From Ignavibacteria bacterium (lineage in GTDB: Bacteria > Bacteroidota > Ignavibacteria > Tepidaquicellales > Tepidaquicellaceae): DNA of 64,000 bases. Each line of letters begins with the position of its first letter. Position 1 is the stretch's first letter. The stretch covers positions 62,001-126,000 of the forward strand of contig JAQTLX010000011.1 in the NCBI GenBank assembly GCA_028714695.1. The letters run 5' to 3'. The notes below the pieces were generated by a model. The model was not told the origin of the DNA. It ran no database searches and saw nothing but the letters and a program-made list of their open reading frames with translations. A program made the translations under genes and the position numbers. This document shows, in pieces, positions 17,835-27,598 of the stretch.

Positions 17835-18959
17835 TCACCAAATCAATTTACCATCTTTGTTAATATATCTTATTCTTCCCGAAAAATGATATCCTTCATA
17901 GAATTTTGCAATTCCATTTTTAAATTTGGAGGCGCCGTAAAACATATTTATTATATAAACTTCATCATTATTTTCATCTTTGTACTTTTTTACTCCAAGA
18001 ACCGAATCTACATCAATAATCACTTCACCTTTCATATTTATAACAGCATTAGTGTGCGGTCCTGCCATTCTAAATTCACTTGAACTTTTCAATACAAACG
18101 CAAGTCCTTCGGAGAATTCTTCCGCATTATTAAATATAGGATCAATAACAAACTTCCCTGATGTGTCAATGTATCCGTATTTCCCATTGTATCGTACGGC
18201 TGCTAAACCTTCAGAGAAGTCACCGGCTTCGTTGAATATTGGATTAATTACCAGTTCTCCTTTCATATTTATATATCCCCAGGTTTCATTAAATTTAAAA
18301 GACATAAGTCCGTTTTGAATTTCACCGTGGCCGGTTATATTTTTAGATTTAGAGATACTACTATCTATGGCATTAAAATATTTTATTTCAACTAACCTTC
18401 CGGTTGAATCCAGCAAGTATTCTTTGTGATCTTTGTGAACAAAGGCATATCCATTATAGAATCGGGACAAGATTGTAAACATTGTATCTATAACTAAATT
18501 TCCTTTTGTATCAATAAAACCAAATTTACCTTTTTTGCTAAACTGAACTGAAGCATATCCACCACAGAATTCAATACCGAAATAAATATTCTTATCTATG
18601 GCAATATTTCCATTTTCATCATAATAAACCGGATGTTCAAATAATGATTCTTCTACTTTTAATAATCCATCAGAGTAATACAGATCCGGATAACCTTTTT
18701 CAATTTTAAATACCAACTCTCCTTTTTCATTAATTACTCCATAAGTCGACTGTATATCTTTAAACTCCAATCTCACAACTGCCCGCCCACCCGAAAAATC
18801 ACAAGCCCAGCCATATTGCGGCTCTATAACAACTTCACCTTTATTGTTAACGTACCCATATTTCCCATGTTCATAAATTAGTAATGGACTATTATCCTGC
18901 CCGTAAACTAACCCCCGCATAACCAAAACCACTATTGCTATTTGAATTATATATTTCAT
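17835..18959 (-). CDS. WG-repeat protein, exported
   Basis: 374 residues. A signal peptide (about 1-20) precedes repeated units of the form GKYGYVNNKGEVVIEPQY...FSGGRAVVR; at least seven copies can be seen (KYGYVNNKGE, TYGVINEKGE, KFGFIDTKGN, TWGYINMKGE, KYGYIDTSGK, NAVINMKGE, RIRYINKDGK). WG repeats form beta structures in many exported or surface proteins; no catalytic role is known to me. Stands alone between two repeat-rich spacers on the minus strand. Confidence 0.88.
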   Translation of the reverse strand: MKYIIQIAIVVLVMRGLVYGQDNSPLLIYEHGKYGYVNNKGEVVIEPQYGWACDFSGGRAVVRLEFKDIQSTYGVINEKGELVFKIEKGYPDLYYSDGLLKVEESLFEHPVYYDENGNIAIDKNIYFGIEFCGGYASVQFSKKGKFGFIDTKGNLVIDTMFTILSRFYNGYAFVHKDHKEYLLDSTGRLVEIKYFNAIDSSISKSKNITGHGEIQNGLMSFKFNETWGYINMKGELVINPIFNEAGDFSEGLAAVRYNGKYGYIDTSGKFVIDPIFNNAEEFSEGLAFVLKSSSEFRMAGPHTNAVINMKGEVIIDVDSVLGVKKYKDENNDEVYIINMFYGASKFKNGIAKFYEGYHFSGRIRYINKDGKLIW

Positions 18960-19112
18960 ATTTTAAAATTTATTTTTTCTATTTGTCAAACGTTATTTTG
19001 TTGTTATACGCTCCGGTGTAATTATACATCATTTAACGCCGGGGTTTACTATCCTTAGAATTAAGATGTCACCCCTTCGGGGTTTTAATCTTTTTTATAC
19101 ATTTTTTCTATT

Positions 19113-19265
19113 AGATGCCGCCCGCTCTGCCTATAGCAGACAGGTATGCGGGCTTAAAAACCATTCATATCTTATCTACCAAGATGCCGCCCGCGTTGCG
19201 GGCTTAAAAACCATTCATTCCTTTTCTACCAAGATGCCGCCCGCGTTGCGGGCTTAAAAACAATC
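19113..19265. repeat. Tandem array of GCCCGC-GTT-GCGGGC hairpin units, 50-bp period
   Basis: Units beginning AAGATGCCGCCCGC at 19181 and 19231 are nearly identical over 50 bases (hairpin GCCCGC-GTT-GCGGGC, then TTAAAAAC). A third, older unit starts at 19113 and has 19 additional bases in its loop (CTGCCTATAGCAGACAGG, itself palindromic), which look like an insertion into the loop. Confidence 0.75.
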
Positions 19266-19280
19266 TTGTGCGTATTTAAG

Positions 19281-19328
19281 GTTAACGCAGGAGTCCCGAT
19301 TTTCGGGGCAGGCAGTATTAACCGGAAA
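19281..19328. repeat. Dispersed repeat ACGCAGGAG...GGGGCAGGCAG, copy 1
   Basis: GTTAACGCAGGAGTCCCGA followed by TTTTCGGGGCAGGCAG and TATTAACCGGAAAA. A diverged second copy lies at 27403-27450 in another spacer. CCCGA/TCGGG arms form a short hairpin in each. Confidence 0.65.
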
Positions 19329-19343
19329 ATGAAAAAAGATATT

Positions 19344-19393
19344 CGGCTAAAGCCGGGTTTCGGGATTTCTCTTCCCCCGCCTTAAGGCGGGGG
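19344..19393. repeat. Dispersed hairpin repeat, copy 2
   Basis: GGCTAAAGCC and CCCCCGCCTTAAGGCGGGGG in the same order as at 17227-17283. The loop and arm bases differ but pairing is kept. Confidence 0.65.
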
Positions 19394-19426
19394 CTATTAA
19401 AAAAGAAAAATTCGATTTACTGTTTA

Positions 19427-22400
19427 TCAATTACCGACTACCACTCTAACGCCTTCGGAATGACTCGCGAATTCGGGTGCATACATGCATTGTATCGAAG
19501 TAATACCGTTTGAGAAATCTCCTTTTAAGTTGACCCTCAAGTCATACTCAAATACATACGTTCCTTTCCGCAGGTAATCGAAAAAGAAATATGTTGCGGC
19601 ATCACGTGTCGATTCATAGTAACCCAGACCATCCTGATATTTATATGCAGACAGTACATTAATCGGTTCAAATCCGGCAGCCCGCAAATCTTTCATCTGC
19701 ACGAATTCCATATCGCGGTCAGTCCGTAATTCAATCCTGACGCGAACCTTATCCCCGACTTTAAGATTTTCTTCAACAGGTTTCAGGGCCTCGCCGGAGC
19801 CTGTATTTTCCACCACAAATAGTTTCTTTTCAATCTTCAGGTTTGTTTCTTTTTTATCAATTTTATCCAGATCTTCAAAATATTGCCAGTATAGCGAACC
19901 CCAACTAATACCCGAGGGCGTTTTTCTTGATACTGTAACGTTTCCCATTTCCGGTTTTATCTCTCCCCATTTCCAGTTTGTTTTGATATACCCTGTCCCC
20001 GCTTCCGAGTCTTTCATATCCACTATATTATTCCCGACATTTATTTCCGGAAGCATGTCAGCGACAAGCAAATTATCGCCATTGAGAAGCAAAGCATATA
20101 CCGCTTCGACGGTAGCCTTTGTAGTTTTCCAGTCATTAGTCTGTTTGTTTTTAAGGAGCCAGACTCTCATATCATCCACGCTCTTTTCGTCTTTAGCGAC
20201 TTCATCGAAAACTTCAATCATCAATGCCTGCGTTTCAATAGGCGCTTCGTACCAGTAGTATCCGCTGTTGTTCGATTTCCAATACATGCCGAGGTCTTCG
20301 GAGTTTGTCGAGCGTTCTTTTAATGAGTTCACAATAAGTTTCGGGACAACGGTATCTCCAAACCTGTTCAACGCGAGCGCTATCATTCCTTCAGCATACA
20401 ATCCCCTTTCGTTCCAGTATTCTGCCGCCTGACCGAGGTAATAATCGAAAGCCTCTTTGTTCTTTTTGTCGATTTCCACATTCATAAAGAAACTCCGCAT
20501 GTACAAATAATGGATTTGTGAATAATCCAGATGATTATTTCCCAGAATAACATTCCCTTTCCTTGCCTTACTTTGCAGATAATCATAATCTTCCCCAATT
20601 TGGTTATCCAAATATTTTATCGCATCTCTTACCATAGTCATATCGTCATCGTAATTTCTGATTCCAAGTTTATAAAGTTTTCCGAGTCCTGCGGCAATAT
20701 GCTGTGTAATATATCTGCTTTCCATGCCTCCTTCAAACCACGGCCAGCCGCCGCTGCTCGCCTGCATTTTTTTAAGTTTCCTCATAACCCTGTCGAGTTC
20801 ATTGCTCATTCTGTTGAGTTCAAACAAATATCCGATACGCAGTTTCCTCTCATTGTTGTTTTTCGCTTCAATAACCCACGGGGTTTCCTGAAGCATAAGG
20901 CTTTTCAGTTCTTCGTTTTTTTCTAAATCCGAAGTAAGAGCATTCGAACCTGTTTCTTTCCATTTGTTAAAAATCTCTTTTATTTTCGGATTAGAATTTA
21001 CAATATGCGAAGCGATACTGTTTGCATAAACGCGGCTGAACATCTGTTCGGCGCACTCATGCGGAAATTCCATAAGATACGGAAGGCTAAGAAGCGCATA
21101 CCAGGCGGGATTTGACGTGAATTCCAGTGTCAGGCAATAATTTGTCCTTGTATTGGAATTATTGTTTATCAATTTATCCATTGAGAACTTCTTAGGCTCA
21201 TTTCCTCTGACATTCATAGGCATCGTTTCGGTTACAAGCATTCTGTTCGTAAGCACGGGGAGGACAGCTTCTTCGCCGTCGGAAAAGTTCTCCGCTTTTG
21301 CAACTATTTTATAGTCAACTGCCTCGAATCCATATGGTACACGAATTTCCCATGAAACAACTGCGCTTCCGTCTTTTTTCACATCAAAACGTTTTGCCGG
21401 TTCCGTATTATTAAACCACGTGTCAATATTTTTCATTGTCCCAACATCTGAAAGTACTAATAAAGCGTTTCCGATCAGGTCTTTTTCGGATAAATTATTT
21501 ATCTTTGCCGAAATAACAACTTTATCGTCTTCTCTCAGGTAACGAGGGACATTAGGCGTCACCATAAGTTCTTTCTGAGTCACGAATTCTTTTGTAATCA
21601 TTCCAGATTTAAGGTCCTTTGTATGTGCAAATCCTATGAACTTCCATTTTGTCAGCGCTTCCGGTATTTCGAACTTAATTGTTATATCTCCGTTTTCACC
21701 GGTTCTTAAATCAGGTTTAAAGAAAGCCGTTTCTCTGAAATCTTTCCGCGCTTTTATATTCGCAATTTCATTATTCTCTACATCATTTCCGGGATTCTTT
21801 TTTAACTCCACTTTATCTAACGGGTTATTGGTTGCAACACCATCGATAATGATTATACTCTCACTTGACCTGCCGCCGCGGATATTGATATTTACCGATT
21901 GATTTATCGTACTCGCATATTTTGTGGAAATCTCTTCCTGGCTCACTAATCTTCCGGATTGTTCCACTTCAATTCCTTTTCTTTCCGCTTCAATAACTAT
22001 TTCCTCAATACGATAATTAGGTTGAAATAAATCTATATATTTAGAAGTATTGAATCTGTTCAACTTATCATATTGTATCAACTCAGGTTTACTTCTTTTA
22101 TTCCAATCCGTCGAGAGTATATCCGCTTTAACAAGCATATATTTATTAGGCCAGTACCAGGAAGAATTCATATAATAATGAAAATACTTATTTCCCGGAT
22201 CGAAATACCAGTCATGTTTTGTGATGTCATCGAGTGAAGCATCATAAAGGGTTGCGACCATTTCGGCGTCCGCATCAATCCCGTTTTTATCTTTAATTTT
22301 TATTGTCCATTCTTCATTGTCACCCGGGTGAACTTTATTCCTGAACGTATTAAAACTTATATCAAGCATTTTGTTTGTGTAGGGCACAGAAACATAATCA

Positions 22401-25400
22401 CCTTTCGAAAAGAATCTTCCTGCCTTTACAAAAGTAAAATTAAAAGATACAGATCCCCTATACGATTCCTTTACAGGCAATTCAATTAATCTCTGAGAGG
22501 CGTCAAAAGTCAACCATTCACTATTTATCAGACCATCCATTCCCTTAACTTCAAAAAGAACTTTTGTATTTTTCATCGAAGTACCGAAAAGGATTTTTGC
22601 GGTTTCTCCGGGTTCATAGTTTCTTTTTTCGAATACTAAGTTTTCGATTGCCGAATATGGCATATCCGTTTCACCGGTACTGTAAAGGTCGAAATAAACA
22701 ATTTCTTTTACATCAATTCCGAATTTGTCTTTTGCCGATATCTCTGCAACGTATTTTCCCTGATTCCACACTTTCATGACGTTTAAATCAACGACCGAAT
22801 CCGTTTCGGTATTGAATGAATGTTCGAAAGTCAGCATTTCCTTGCCCCATTTTGTAAAATCACTTTCATCGTAATATTCATCGTATGGAAAATATCCGTA
22901 GTACTCATCCCTTGTCATTACAAACTTATCGGGTTTATCCCACAATCTGTCTCTGAATGCTCTTTCCGGACTTTTCAATTTATAAATTTCTATTTTCCCG
23001 GAAGCAGGTTCCCGCTCACCGTTAAGATTTGTAGTAATTAGTTTGTGGATATTATCTTCATTTTTGTTCACTGTGTTTGCAATATCCAGATATATTATAA
23101 GTGAATTATAACCGACAGATATCCAGGTCTCTTTTGAATGTGTCTCTCCGTTTATATCAGTAACGTCAGCCGTTACTACGTAATTGAAATAAGGCTTTAA
23201 TTCTGCTTTTACCGTTTCATCAGGGAAGGCAGTGAAGTTTATATCGAATTCTCCCTTGTCGTCAGTTTCCGTTGTTCCGTATTGTATTACAGTATTATTA
23301 CTTTTCAAATTGTTATAATAACCGGAACGCCAGGAATAGCACCAATTCGGATAACGGGCACTCCTTACGATTTGGTATTTTACTTTGGCTGCATTAATAT
23401 TCACACCGGAAAAAGATATTGCATGTCCTTTAACGGTAACATTTTCACCCAATTTATATGCGCCTTTTACGGGATTAAACGCAACTTCAAATTTTGGTCT
23501 TTTGTAATCTTCAACCGAAAAATACTCTTCACCGTTATCGGGAATTGTTCTGATACTCATTCTGCCGTTTCGGCCTGATACAGGCAAAGTAAAACTGCCG
23601 TTGAAAGTCCCGTACTCATTAGTAAGAAAAATCTGTTCGGATATTTTTTGATCATTTGCATCATACAATGCGACGCGTACTTCATTATTAGTTTTAATCC
23701 CACAAGTATCTTCATTACCTGCCAGGACTATACCTTTAAAATACAACGTCTGACCGGGTCTGTATATTGAGCGATCGGTAAAGAAATAAGTTTTAGTAAA
23801 TCCATCAGGCTTCGTATCTCTTTTTCTTGTTCTCCACACATATTCTTTATCATACCAGATATTTTGACCATTACCAAAACTATACCCTTTTGTTGAAAGA
23901 ACCTGTCCTTTATGACTTATTTCAAGATAATACGACAACGATTCATTTCCGGGATTAAATTTGAAATAACCGTTTTTATCGGTTACAAATTCCTCAGTTT
24001 TAATGAATTTATTCTGCATTTTGTCGTAATCATATTCGGATTTTATTATTTTTACCGTGGCACCGGCAAGAGGATTACCCGTTTCTCTGTCAAGTACATA
24101 ATACTCGTTACCATTGTTCTCTCTTTTGATATAACTTATCGAATTCATATTTATCAGAGCGTATGCAACCGCGTTTTCTTTACATGAAAAGTTCTCGTCG
24201 GTACCAGCGAGCAATATATACTCTCCGCCCGGCAAAGATGGAATTTTGATTTCCGTTTTGTGAATCCTGAAGTCATCCGATGCAGGAAGATTTACGGAAA
24301 AACTTTGCACGGGAATTCGTGTTTTTATACTGTCGATTATTTTATTTACAAAATCGGTATTCTTATATCCGGATTTATATTCGCTAAACTCATCAAGTTC
24401 GGCATAACTTGTTTTTAATATTTTAAAATACAGTTTGTTTATATTTCGATATGTTACAAGCGACCTGAAAGGTTTATTCGGTATGTTGTATTCTTCCAGT
24501 GACAAACCAAGCGACTTCTCCTCAATTTTCGTAATCAAGGCACGGCAATAATCGGCCCCTTCAGATTCAGGAAATGAGGCGATCGCATCTTCACAAATTT
24601 TATGCGCTGTTTTAAATTTATCGTTAATGTTGTCTTCAGAATCGTAAACGTTACCATTCTTATAATATTCGCTTGCAGAGTAATATTTCACCATTGTCGA
24701 ATACGGATGTTTGGAATATTTTTCTGCCAATTTTTCGAGAGTGTTCAGATAGAGATTTGTTTTAAGCGGATTAACCGAGTTATCGTATACAAATTTCAGC
24801 CTTATTAAATCGGCATCTAAAAGAGCATCAATATTTCCATCTTTCAGATGAAACCTCAATATTTCCTGAAGTGTCTTTAGCGTATAGAAATGGAATGAAA
24901 ATGTATCTTGTGTTGCAATATTGATTTGGGAAAATTGTTCGGCATCCGAAAGATAAAGCGAATCATTTAAAAGAAACTGCTCGGCGGGTCTTGTCAGACT
25001 CGTCGTTTTGTCCGAAAAGAATCTTACGGCTTTGAACGCCAGAAAATCATACAGTGTCGGTCTGAACTTTCTGCCGTTTGGAACCACTTTGTCGTAAACA
25101 TACTCATTTAAAAGGTCGTTATAATTTTCTATGTTTATTTGCTGAAGTCTTTCCGGTTCGGCAATCGAATTGAGATAATATTTAATCATCTGATTAACAA
25201 CCAAAGAAACATCCCATGTTTTTATATCGTCAAGTTTTTGATTTGCTACCTGAGTTCTTTCAAGCAAATCATACTTATTAGTTTCATAGTAAGACCAAAA
25301 CATATCGCCTATCAAAGAACTTAAAAACTGTTTTGCCGGGAATTCAGCGCCGGCTTCTTCGTCCATCATTTCTTTTAGGCTGAGAAAAAATGAATCGTTT

Positions 25401-25642
25401 CTGTAATAATCCGTAAGTTTTACCTTATATAACATTGCCCGGACATAGTTGACAGTATTGTTTTCATTACTTGCCTTCGTACAGATTTCCTGCACCACTT
25501 GCATCGAGGACTTTGGAAGTCCGTAGGCTTTAAGAGAATCGGCATTTCTCCACATCGATTTATAATAATCTTCATCGGATTGGCCTAAAACTACGCCGCA
25601 TAAAAGAAATAAAAATAAGAAGACCCTAATAGTCATTTTCAT
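19427..25642 (-). CDS. Giant alpha-2-macroglobulin family protein with TonB-plug-like insert
   Basis: 2071 residues, exported (signal peptide ending near LLCGVVLGQ). After a helical N-terminal region come macroglobulin domains (YRPGQTLYFKGIV near 620), a bait-like stretch, and the A2M domain (KPDLRTGENGDITIKFEIPEALTKW near 1300). The thioester motif PHECAEQM has cysteine at about 1530 and glutamine at 1533, so the covalent trap chemistry is kept; the alpha-alpha toroid follows to about 1800. A segment at about 1217-1287 (SVNINIRGGRSSESIIIIDG, then VATNNPL) resembles a TonB receptor plug. Bacterial homologues guard the envelope against proteases. There is no neighbouring pbpC gene, the usual partner in Proteobacteria. 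Confidence 0.92.
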   Translation of the reverse strand: MKMTIRVFLFLFLLCGVVLGQSDEDYYKSMWRNADSLKAYGLPKSSMQVVQEICTKASNENNTVNYVRAMLYKVKLTDYYRNDSFFLSLKEMMDEEAGAEFPAKQFLSSLIGDMFWSYYETNKYDLLERTQVANQKLDDIKTWDVSLVVNQMIKYYLNSIAEPERLQQINIENYNDLLNEYVYDKVVPNGRKFRPTLYDFLAFKAVRFFSDKTTSLTRPAEQFLLNDSLYLSDAEQFSQINIATQDTFSFHFYTLKTLQEILRFHLKDGNIDALLDADLIRLKFVYDNSVNPLKTNLYLNTLEKLAEKYSKHPYSTMVKYYSASEYYKNGNVYDSEDNINDKFKTAHKICEDAIASFPESEGADYCRALITKIEEKSLGLSLEEYNIPNKPFRSLVTYRNINKLYFKILKTSYAELDEFSEYKSGYKNTDFVNKIIDSIKTRIPVQSFSVNLPASDDFRIHKTEIKIPSLPGGEYILLAGTDENFSCKENAVAYALINMNSISYIKRENNGNEYYVLDRETGNPLAGATVKIIKSEYDYDKMQNKFIKTEEFVTDKNGYFKFNPGNESLSYYLEISHKGQVLSTKGYSFGNGQNIWYDKEYVWRTRKRDTKPDGFTKTYFFTDRSIYRPGQTLYFKGIVLAGNEDTCGIKTNNEVRVALYDANDQKISEQIFLTNEYGTFNGSFTLPVSGRNGRMSIRTIPDNGEEYFSVEDYKRPKFEVAFNPVKGAYKLGENVTVKGHAISFSGVNINAAKVKYQIVRSARYPNWCYSWRSGYYNNLKSNNTVIQYGTTETDDKGEFDINFTAFPDETVKAELKPYFNYVVTADVTDINGETHSKETWISVGYNSLIIYLDIANTVNKNEDNIHKLITTNLNGEREPASGKIEIYKLKSPERAFRDRLWDKPDKFVMTRDEYYGYFPYDEYYDESDFTKWGKEMLTFEHSFNTETDSVVDLNVMKVWNQGKYVAEISAKDKFGIDVKEIVYFDLYSTGETDMPYSAIENLVFEKRNYEPGETAKILFGTSMKNTKVLFEVKGMDGLINSEWLTFDASQRLIELPVKESYRGSVSFNFTFVKAGRFFSKGDYVSVPYTNKMLDISFNTFRNKVHPGDNEEWTIKIKDKNGIDADAEMVATLYDASLDDITKHDWYFDPGNKYFHYYMNSSWYWPNKYMLVKADILSTDWNKRSKPELIQYDKLNRFNTSKYIDLFQPNYRIEEIVIEAERKGIEVEQSGRLVSQEEISTKYASTINQSVNINIRGGRSSESIIIIDGVATNNPLDKVELKKNPGNDVENNEIANIKARKDFRETAFFKPDLRTGENGDITIKFEIPEALTKWKFIGFAHTKDLKSGMITKEFVTQKELMVTPNVPRYLREDDKVVISAKINNLSEKDLIGNALLVLSDVGTMKNIDTWFNNTEPAKRFDVKKDGSAVVSWEIRVPYGFEAVDYKIVAKAENFSDGEEAVLPVLTNRMLVTETMPMNVRGNEPKKFSMDKLINNNSNTRTNYCLTLEFTSNPAWYALLSLPYLMEFPHECAEQMFSRVYANSIASHIVNSNPKIKEIFNKWKETGSNALTSDLEKNEELKSLMLQETPWVIEAKNNNERKLRIGYLFELNRMSNELDRVMRKLKKMQASSGGWPWFEGGMESRYITQHIAAGLGKLYKLGIRNYDDDMTMVRDAIKYLDNQIGEDYDYLQSKARKGNVILGNNHLDYSQIHYLYMRSFFMNVEIDKKNKEAFDYYLGQAAEYWNERGLYAEGMIALALNRFGDTVVPKLIVNSLKERSTNSEDLGMYWKSNNSGYYWYEAPIETQALMIEVFDEVAKDEKSVDDMRVWLLKNKQTNDWKTTKATVEAVYALLLNGDNLLVADMLPEINVGNNIVDMKDSEAGTGYIKTNWKWGEIKPEMGNVTVSRKTPSGISWGSLYWQYFEDLDKIDKKETNLKIEKKLFVVENTGSGEALKPVEENLKVGDKVRVRIELRTDRDMEFVQMKDLRAAGFEPINVLSAYKYQDGLGYYESTRDAATYFFFDYLRKGTYVFEYDLRVNLKGDFSNGITSIQCMYAPEFASHSEGVRVVVGN

Positions 25643-25773
25643 AGGAATAATAAATTATTATACAATGAGTAAATGTTTTTTCGAATTAAGATGTATTCAA
25701 AATTACCTTAAACGATGCCGGGTCTCATCCGGAACGTTCGTTTTCAAAAGTAAGTTCTTAATGATTCTTGCCC

Positions 25774-26907
25774 TTACTCGATTCTTAATCCAATCCTGTT
25801 CCATCTAATAGAACTTATTTTATGAACGGGCATAATCCAATTTATGTTTGGGTCCCACGACCAGTAAATTGTACTTACTTTTCCGACAATCTTATCTTCG
25901 GGAATAAAGCCATTATATCTGCTGTCCACAGAAACATCCCTGTTATCGCTTATAAGAAAATAATAATTATTTTCTACTTTATAATTTCCATCACTGATTA
26001 TTTTATCATCAACATATATAGTTCCGCCGCTTTTCTTTTCGCAATTATGTCCGTCAAATTCGATAATCTGTTTCCACAGCACATAGTTATCCTGAGTAAT
26101 ATTAATAACATCGCCTTTTTTAGGAATATAGATTGGGCCGTAATTATCTTTGTTCCATTTATATCCTTTGGGGAATATTCTATCCTCGCCTACATCCTCG
26201 GGGACTACAGGCGTTATGTATTTAACGTTTGCTGAATTCCGATAAAGTTTTCCGCTGCAATATATCGACCGGTTTTTAATCAGTAGTGTATCCCCGGGAA
26301 GTCCTATACATCGGCTAACGTATTTTACACCGTCAGTAGCATTTTTATTATTCAGTTCTGTCCGATTAAAAACCACAATGTCGTCTCTTTTGGGGGAGTT
26401 ATATCTGAACAAATATTTTTCGGTATAAGGTATATGCAGCCCGTAACTGCTCTTATTAGCGATTAAATAATCGCCCGGAAGTATTGTATTTTCCATGGAA
26501 ACAGTTGGAATTACAAAGCCTTCCATTACATTTGATCTTATTAGCACGGAAAAAAGAAAAACACTGACAATATAAATCAATATATATACATACCACTTGT
26601 TAAACCATTTAAGGGCAAATATTTTATGGTTTCTTGAAAATATGACGCTGTCAAGTATTACAAATAAAGTCAGCAGAACAGTTAAGAAAAATATCGCCGG
26701 ATAAAAAACAATCCCAAGAACTATGAGAAGTATGTAGGCAAAATAATAAATGAAATAAACCAATATACCTCTTTTTAAATCACCGGCATAGATATGTCCG
26801 AGGCCTGGACACAGATAACTGAACAGAATTATCAGGAATAAATTTCTTTTAAGAGGCGCCTGTTCGTTCGAAACCGCGTTTTCGATTACAATTTTATTCT
26901 CATCCAT
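25774..26907 (-). CDS. lepB: Signal peptidase I homologue with extra N-terminal membrane region
   Basis: 377 residues. Residues 22-90 contain additional membrane helices with CPGLGHIYAGDLKRG, a TM2/DUF5683-like motif, then another helix near 107-123. The S26 peptidase boxes follow: PTVSMENTILPGD with catalytic Ser137, RDDIVVF, KYVSRCIGLPGD, and SDNRDVSVDSRYNGFIP. In E. coli LepB the residue aligned with Ser198 (YVSRC versus YIKRA) is the catalytic Lys145, so the general base looks absent; Lys195 is three residues away. Either the enzyme uses another base, or it is a non-catalytic paralogue. An unstarted spacer with hairpins lies upstream. Confidence 0.85.
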   Translation of the reverse strand: MDENKIVIENAVSNEQAPLKRNLFLIILFSYLCPGLGHIYAGDLKRGILVYFIYYFAYILLIVLGIVFYPAIFFLTVLLTLFVILDSVIFSRNHKIFALKWFNKWYVYILIYIVSVFLFSVLIRSNVMEGFVIPTVSMENTILPGDYLIANKSSYGLHIPYTEKYLFRYNSPKRDDIVVFNRTELNNKNATDGVKYVSRCIGLPGDTLLIKNRSIYCSGKLYRNSANVKYITPVVPEDVGEDRIFPKGYKWNKDNYGPIYIPKKGDVINITQDNYVLWKQIIEFDGHNCEKKSGGTIYVDDKIISDGNYKVENNYYFLISDNRDVSVDSRYNGFIPEDKIVGKVSTIYWSWDPNINWIMPVHKISSIRWNRIGLRIE

Positions 26908-27402
26908 ATTTATTTTTTAAATAAATTGTCCTGATATAATCCGGAAATTTTTTCCCGGTTTCCCGGCTGTAAATACGGACAGCATCCGCAGCGTATAAGG
27001 GAAATGAGTTTTCAAAAGAAAAAGAAAATAATTATTTATTGAATGATATCCGGATTCGGAATAATATAAAGGAGATAATATAAACCGTCTAATACGTTTT
27101 TGATTGAAATTTCTCCGTATATATTTCCTCATCTGTTCAAACTCCCGTTGAGTTTGTACAGTATTTCGGAGTGCTGGAAAAGTTTTGGATCCATTTAATA
27201 ATTCACAATAAGTTACGAGTGCAAACGATTCCGGAATCACAACTTAAAGCGTCAGTTGCAATTATTAAAAACTAATATATTTTTTGTTATTAAAAAATCT
27301 AAAAATACTGCTAAAAAGCATTCGGAATTAATAACCGGATTCAGGGATTGGAAATACGGTTTACGATGTTTGATTGTGATAAACGAGAAAGTAATATAAG
27401 AT

Positions 27403-27450
27403 TACTACGCAGGAGCCCGGATTCTCGGGGCAGGCAGAAGTAACCAGAAA
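27403..27450. repeat. Dispersed repeat ACGCAGGAG...GGGGCAGGCAG, copy 2
   Basis: ACTACGCAGGAGCCCGG, then ATTCTCGGGGCAGGCAG and AAGTAACCAGAAAA, matching 19281-19328 with scattered differences. Confidence 0.65.
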
Positions 27451-27598
27451 AAAAATCCATTAATTTTTAAACAACGAACAATTTAGTAGTTTCGATTCCT
27501 GTGACAGGAAGCAGTATAAAAGAATTTCTGTTCATTTAATTACATTACTAACTAATGATTAGGTTCTTAAGATGACCCAGAGGGTACCCCCCGATAAA

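Larger units (their letters stand above)
18960..19426. other. Gene-free spacer packed with palindromic and tandem repeats
   Basis: 467 bases between the WG-repeat and alpha-2-macroglobulin genes. It contains ACCCCTTCGGGGTT near 19071-19084, the tandem GCCCGC hairpin array (19113-19265), a 48-base unit shared with 27403-27450, and the double hairpin copy at 19344-19393. A short plus-strand reading through the array is a shadow. The density suggests nested insertions of small non-coding elements. Confidence 0.65.

Noticed and set aside
19066-19257. 63-residue plus-strand frame across the GCCCGC array
   Set aside because: Entirely repeat sequence; the reading follows the 50-base units and is not protein-like.
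22564-24808. Several plus-strand frames inside the macroglobulin gene
   Set aside because: Antisense shadows of a long uninterrupted coding sequence with signal peptide and conserved motifs.
26917-27240. 107-residue minus-strand frame in the spacer before lepB
   Set aside because: Crosses a CAAACTC/GAGTTTG hairpin, has no recognisable domain, and its residue composition is unlike the neighbouring genes.
27470-27520. GTTTCGATTCC stretch resembling a tRNA T-loop
   Set aside because: No acceptor, D or anticodon stem can be paired around it.
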